A stretch of 64,000 bases of DNA. It comes from an uncultured Anaerolineae bacterium (GTDB lineage Bacteria; Chloroflexota; Anaerolineae; Promineifilales; Promineifilaceae). The translations under genes were made by a program, and so were the position numbers. The stretch is taken from assembly GCA_905479495.1 (NCBI GenBank), contig CAJQMR010000010.1, forward strand, positions 248,001 to 312,000, read 5' to 3'. Positions 62,953 to 64,000 of this stretch are shown here, piece by piece. The notes beneath the pieces are model-generated. The model saw only the letters and a program-made list of their open reading frames with translations, was not told where the DNA came from and did no database searches. Each line of letters begins with the position of its first letter. Position 1 is the first letter of the stretch.

Positions 62953-63945
62953 ATGAACGACACAAAACGCATTTTAGTGACTGGGGCAACGGGCAAGGTC
63001 GGTCAGGTTTTTATCCAAAAACTCCTTTCTGAAAAAAAGTTCGACCAGTTCATTATTCGGGCACTGTGCCATAACCGGGTTTTAGAGACTGGCCCTCGGT
63101 TAGAAGTGGTGAAAGGTTCAATTGAGCACCAGGCGGTAGCTGAAGAAGCCTTGCAAGACGTCACGCACGTTTTGCACCTGGCTACTAGCAAAGAAACCCC
63201 CGACACAATTATGGATGTGGCCATCAAAGGGATGTTTTGGCTCCTGGAAGCCTGTCGGATCAGCCCCAGCTTTGAGCAATTTATCTTGATCGGTGGCGAT
63301 GCGGGCCTGGGGCATTTTGTTTATCCTCATCCCATTCCCGTCACCGAAACACAAAAACACAGTGCTTACCCTGGCTGTTATGCCCTTTCCAAAGTGTTGG
63401 AAGAAGTGATGCTGGAACAATATTATATTCAGTATGATTTGAATGGTTGTTGTTTACGTGCCCCCTGGATTATGGAAAAGGACGATTTTAAGTATCAACT
63501 TTCATTTGGGGAGGATGTGTTTGGGGGACCACGCTGGCTTGAACTGGTGGGGCCAGAAAAAGCAAAAGAATACGAAAAAAAGCAAGCCATCCCCCTGATG
63601 TTAGACCCCGAGGGGCAGCCAGTTAAGCGCAATTTTGTGCACGTGGAAGATCTGGTTAGCGCCATTTTACAGGCAATTGACCACCCCAAGGCGCGACAGG
63701 AAACTTTTAATATTTGCATGAATGAACCGGTGGATTATGGTGATTTAGCCAATTATTTGGCGCAGTCACGCGGTTTACCGATGGTAGAAGTATCGACGCC
63801 TTATTATTCAACCTGGCTGGACAACAGCAAAGCCAAATTCCTGCTGGGCTGGCGACCCACCTATGATTTGCAAAAAATGACCGATGCCGCCTGGGAGTTC
63901 CAACGCCCTGACGATGATCCTCGCATTATTTGGTACCCTGGTTGA
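62953..63945 (+). CDS. NAD-dependent epimerase/dehydratase (extended SDR)
   Basis: A 330-residue extended short-chain dehydrogenase. The NAD-binding start is ILVTGATGKVGQVF; the catalytic Tyr-Lys pair is in YPGCYALSKVLEE near residue 143, and the Ser/Thr region is near ILIGGDAG. The C-terminal substrate part includes RNFVHVEDLVSAILQAI. Such enzymes act mainly on nucleotide sugars; the substrate here is not known. AGAGGA precedes the ATG. It is divergent from the TetR gene and may be controlled by it. Confidence 0.85.
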   Translation: MNDTKRILVTGATGKVGQVFIQKLLSEKKFDQFIIRALCHNRVLETGPRLEVVKGSIEHQAVAEEALQDVTHVLHLATSKETPDTIMDVAIKGMFWLLEACRISPSFEQFILIGGDAGLGHFVYPHPIPVTETQKHSAYPGCYALSKVLEEVMLEQYYIQYDLNGCCLRAPWIMEKDDFKYQLSFGEDVFGGPRWLELVGPEKAKEYEKKQAIPLMLDPEGQPVKRNFVHVEDLVSAILQAIDHPKARQETFNICMNEPVDYGDLANYLAQSRGLPMVEVSTPYYSTWLDNSKAKFLLGWRPTYDLQKMTDAAWEFQRPDDDPRIIWYPG

Positions 63946-64000
63946 GAATTAGATTTGATGCTGGCAAACGGCCGTGTCATGCTTGCCCGCAAGGTAAATA

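Larger units (their letters stand above)
889..63975. repeat. Dispersed highly iterated palindrome ACGGCCGT (about 90 copies)
   Basis: The 8-bp palindrome ACGGCCGT recurs across the whole window; a hand count gives about 90 copies, against about one expected for an 8-mer in 64 kb at even composition. The first and last copies are at 889 and 63968. Many are extended to AAACGGCCGTTT. Copies lie inside genes in all frames, where they read as Thr-Ala-Val, Asn-Gly-Arg or Arg-Pro, and also between genes. Local deserts include about 9.24-11.75 kb, 18.1-21.46 kb and 60.06-63.97 kb. The pattern resembles HIP1 of cyanobacteria (GCGATCGC) in behaviour but not in sequence. Its function is unknown. Confidence 0.95.

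Overview
The window looks like chromosomal DNA of a Chloroflexota (green non-sulfur) bacterium, probably Anaerolineae-like. The case rests on gene content and signals: a Gram-positive-type LexA box (GAAC-N4-GTTC) before recA, as known for Dehalococcoides LexA; RicT/YaaT, a fused NuoCD, a type-2 alpha-glucan phosphorylase and large cyclase/AAA/TPR regulators; and moderately high GC. No rRNA, tRNA, CRISPR array or transposase was seen. The strongest global signature is the palindrome ACGGCCGT, about 90 copies by hand count where about one is expected, inside and between genes.

Layout. 1-5.2 kb: a cut YdeI-like gene, phosphoglucomutase, a GT4 glycosyltransferase and MurJ. 5.2-7.5 kb: recA with its SOS-type promoter, then a two-S1-domain protein. 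7.7-11.8 kb (minus): moeA, an HD protein, ricT and mrp. 12-15.5 kb (minus): iscX-nuoB-nuoCD-nuoI, part of complex I beside Fe-S assembly genes. 15.9-21.2 kb: a queuosine-tRNA mannosyltransferase homologue, an ATP-grasp protein, glucan phosphorylase, a small exported protein and an OsmC protein. 21.4-28.7 kb: small membrane proteins, lon, a receiver protein, a PHP-AlbA fusion, a Mog/MoaB protein and an RlmI-like methyltransferase. 28.7-35.8 kb (minus): two adjacent about 1170-residue class III cyclase/AAA/TPR proteins. 36-39.5 kb: smc, followed by a HEAT-like protein, a GNAT and a HIT protein.

41.8-57.2 kb (minus) is a compact biosynthetic cluster read leftward: PLP decarboxylase, AMP ligase, acyl carrier protein, nucleotidyltransferase-family protein, sulfotransferase-like protein, BtrH-like acyltransferase, NRPS-A (docking-PCP-C-A-PCP) and NRPS-B (C-A-PCP-TE fused to an MFS exporter). 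The decarboxylase, carrier protein and BtrH-like protein recall the butirosin side-chain route, where an amino acid is decarboxylated on a carrier protein and then transferred. Similar direct repeats, remnants of a thioredoxin-gene 3' end, flank the cluster; an intact thioredoxin/CnoX gene lies just beyond. 59-64 kb holds a small membrane protein, a TetR-HXXEE-CocE group and a divergent NAD-dependent epimerase.

The best candidates for something undescribed are the biosynthetic cluster, the two cyclases whose active-site defects are complementary (suggesting an obligate heterodimer), the ACGGCCGT palindrome, and a three-copy double-hairpin intergenic repeat with compensatory changes.
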